Under the pieces are notes generated by a model. That model did not search any database, was not told the DNA's origin, and worked only from the letters and a program-made list of their open reading frames with translations. Below, one piece after another: positions 5,339-6,365 of a DNA stretch of 6,365 bases. Location: positions 1 to 6,365 of the forward strand of contig JAUWWB010000060.1 of the NCBI GenBank assembly GCA_030617085.1, given 5' to 3'. Position numbers and translations under genes: made by a program. How positions within the stretch are numbered: the first letter of the stretch is position 1; every line of letters begins with the position of its first letter. The DNA comes from Candidatus Omnitrophota bacterium (lineage in GTDB: Bacteria > Omnitrophota > Gorgyraeia > Tantalellales > Tantalellaceae).

Positions 5339-6190
5339 ATGAAGCTGAAGAAAGTAGTCATAATCGGAATGGGCCTCATCGGCGGGTCTATCGGCAAGGC
5401 GCTTATCAGCAAAGGCCTGGCGGATGAGGTGGTCGGCGTATGCCGCAGGCAGTCTTCCCTTGAAAAGGCCCTCAGGGAGGGGGCCCTGACCGGGGGGTAC
5501 GTGAACAATTACGGCGAAGCCGTCCGGGGCGCCGATGTCGTATTCATAGCCACCCCCGTGCATACGATAAAGGAAATACTGAAACTCCTGGCGGAGGTGA
5601 TCGAAGACAGGAAAGCGGTGGTCACGGATGTGGGCAGCACGAAAAAAGAGATCGTCGACCACGCCGCCGGTTTTAAGGACAGGTTCTCTTTTGTCGGCGG
5701 GCATCCGCTCGCGGGTTCCGAAAAAACCGGCGTGGAAAACTCCTGCCCTGAGCTTTTCCGGGATTCCCTGTGCGTACTGACCAGGGGCGAGATGACCCGT
5801 GAAGAAGACCTGGAGTCGATGCGGCGGCTTTGGGAGTCCATGGGAGCCGCAGTGGATATTCTCACGCCCGCGCGCCATGATGAGATACTGTCCTTCACGA
5901 GCCACCTTCCCCACATCGTGGCATACGCGCTCGCGGGGTCCGAGGAGCGGGAATATACCAGGTACATGTCCACGGGGTTCAAGGATACCACGCGGATCGC
6001 TTCCTCCGATCCGGTGCTGTGGAGCGACATTTTCATGAGCAACAGGGATAACGCGCTGAAGTCTATTGAACGGTTTAAAGAGATTCTTTCGAGTATCGAA
6101 CGCGATATCCGCCGGAACGATAAAGATGCCCTCCGGGAAAAATTAAAAACGTACAAGGAAATGAGAGATGAGGTTTTTCAGGCGCGCTAA
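5339..6190 (+). CDS. tyrA: Prephenate/arogenate dehydrogenase, TyrA family, without ACT domain
   Basis: Oxidatively decarboxylates prephenate (or arogenate) toward tyrosine. The 283-residue length is that of the short, monofunctional class with no C-terminal ACT domain. The Rossmann fold opens at once with VVIIGMGLIGGSIG (6-19). Other motifs are ATPVH (71-75), TDVGSTK (96-102), GGHPLAGSEKTGVE (120-133, including catalytic-region His122 and Ser127), SHLPH (188-192) and GFKDTTRIASSDPVLWSDI (213-231), whose Arg219 likely corresponds to the prephenate-carboxylate arginine of the family. The end of the second beta strand reads GVCRRQSS (33-40): no acidic residue, two arginines and serines, which suggests NADP rather than NAD. 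The Shine-Dalgarno is weak (GAAAG at 5331-5335, 3 nt from the ATG), so coupling to aroF is likely. The last 23 nt overlap cmk. Confidence 0.94.
   Translation: MKLKKVVIIGMGLIGGSIGKALISKGLADEVVGVCRRQSSLEKALREGALTGGYVNNYGEAVRGADVVFIATPVHTIKEILKLLAEVIEDRKAVVTDVGSTKKEIVDHAAGFKDRFSFVGGHPLAGSEKTGVENSCPELFRDSLCVLTRGEMTREEDLESMRRLWESMGAAVDILTPARHDEILSFTSHLPHIVAYALAGSEEREYTRYMSTGFKDTTRIASSDPVLWSDIFMSNRDNALKSIERFKEILSSIERDIRRNDKDALREKLKTYKEMRDEVFQAR
6155..6160 (+). promoter_or_regulatory. Shine-Dalgarno of cmk inside tyrA
   Basis: AAGGAA lies within the tyrA coding end, 7 nt upstream of ATG 6168. It fixes the cmk start there. The other nearby ATG (6161) is in the tyrA frame and encodes an internal methionine. 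Confidence 0.65.
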
Positions 6191-6365
6191 GACCATCGCC
6201 ATTGACGGCCCGGCGGGAAGCGGGAAAAGCACTGTCAGCAAGCTCGTCGCCGAGCGGCTCGGGTTTGTCTACGTCGACACCGGGGCCATGTACAGGGCGC
6301 TTACGCTGAAAGTGATGAGGAAAAACATCGATTTCGGCGATGAGGGTGAGATCACGAGGCTTTCC
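6168..6365 (+). CDS. cmk: Cytidylate kinase, N-terminal part (3' truncated by window edge)
   Basis: Phosphorylates CMP and dCMP to the diphosphates in pyrimidine nucleotide salvage and supply. The visible 66 residues start MRFFRRAKTIAIDGPAGSGK. The P-loop GPAGSGKST is at 14-22, followed by VSKLVAERLGFVYVDTGAMYRALTLKVM-like sequence (23-50) with the family hallmark DTGAMYRA (37-44). The DGPAGSGKST plus DTGAMYR pair distinguishes it from adenylate, guanylate and shikimate kinases. ATG 6168 overlaps tyrA by 23 nt and has a well-spaced Shine-Dalgarno. The frame is open to the window end, about 30% of a typical Cmk. The EPSP synthase gene aroA, often found between tyrA and cmk, is absent here. Confidence 0.95.
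   Translation, partial: MRFFRRAKTIAIDGPAGSGKSTVSKLVAERLGFVYVDTGAMYRALTLKVMRKNIDFGDEGEITRLS

Noticed and set aside
5051..5914. Minus-strand open frame of 287 codons across aroF and tyrA
   Set aside because: It lies opposite two genes with full family motifs, shows no recognisable domain, is rich in Pro, Arg and His as high-GC antisense frames are, and has no supported start. It is a shadow frame.

Overview
This window is a compact, entirely plus-strand stretch of a bacterial chromosome at roughly 55% G+C by eye. It carries eight genes in one direction: the 3' end of trpS, then scpA, scpB, pheA, hisC, aroF (DAHP synthase), tyrA and the 5' end of cmk. Genes either overlap (scpB/pheA and tyrA/cmk, 23 nt each) or are separated by 10 to 108 nt. 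I infer that they form one operon or a few closely coupled transcription units, because I find no convincing promoter or strong terminator inside. The order trpS-scpAB-aromatic genes-cmk recalls arrangements I remember from Desulfuromonadales-type Deltaproteobacteria and from Omnitrophota-like uncultured lineages. The intergenic heptamer repeats resemble ones I associate with metagenome-assembled Omnitrophota and related groups. No taxonomic marker gene is present, so this placement is a guess.

Region 1 (1-1981) is informational and chromosome-maintenance: the tryptophanyl-tRNA synthetase C-terminal part with its KMSKS loop, then ScpA and ScpB, the kleisin and winged-helix partners of the SMC condensin. 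Region 2 (1959-6190) is an aromatic amino acid block. It holds a bifunctional chorismate mutase/prephenate dehydratase with an ACT domain, a HisC-family aminotransferase, a Thermotoga-type 338-residue DAHP synthase with an N-terminal regulatory domain, and a TyrA-family dehydrogenase. Together these cover the entry step of the shikimate pathway and every step from chorismate to phenylalanine and tyrosine, provided the HisC-family enzyme also transaminates aromatic keto acids. Region 3 (6168 onward) is the start of cytidylate kinase.

The genes are orthodox and all visible active-site residues are intact. The less ordinary material lies in the spacers. Between pheA and hisC, two blocks of the heptamer GGGACTG face each other as an inverted repeat with a 21-22 bp stem. 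This gives a potential G-quadruplex on each strand and ends 8 nt before the hisC start codon, which lacks a visible Shine-Dalgarno sequence. The scpA/scpB and hisC/aroF spacers each hold a palindrome beginning GTAGGRGC, possibly members of one dispersed family. A second heptamer (TGAAGTC) runs across the aroF stop codon. No new protein system, CRISPR array, transposase or RNA gene was found.
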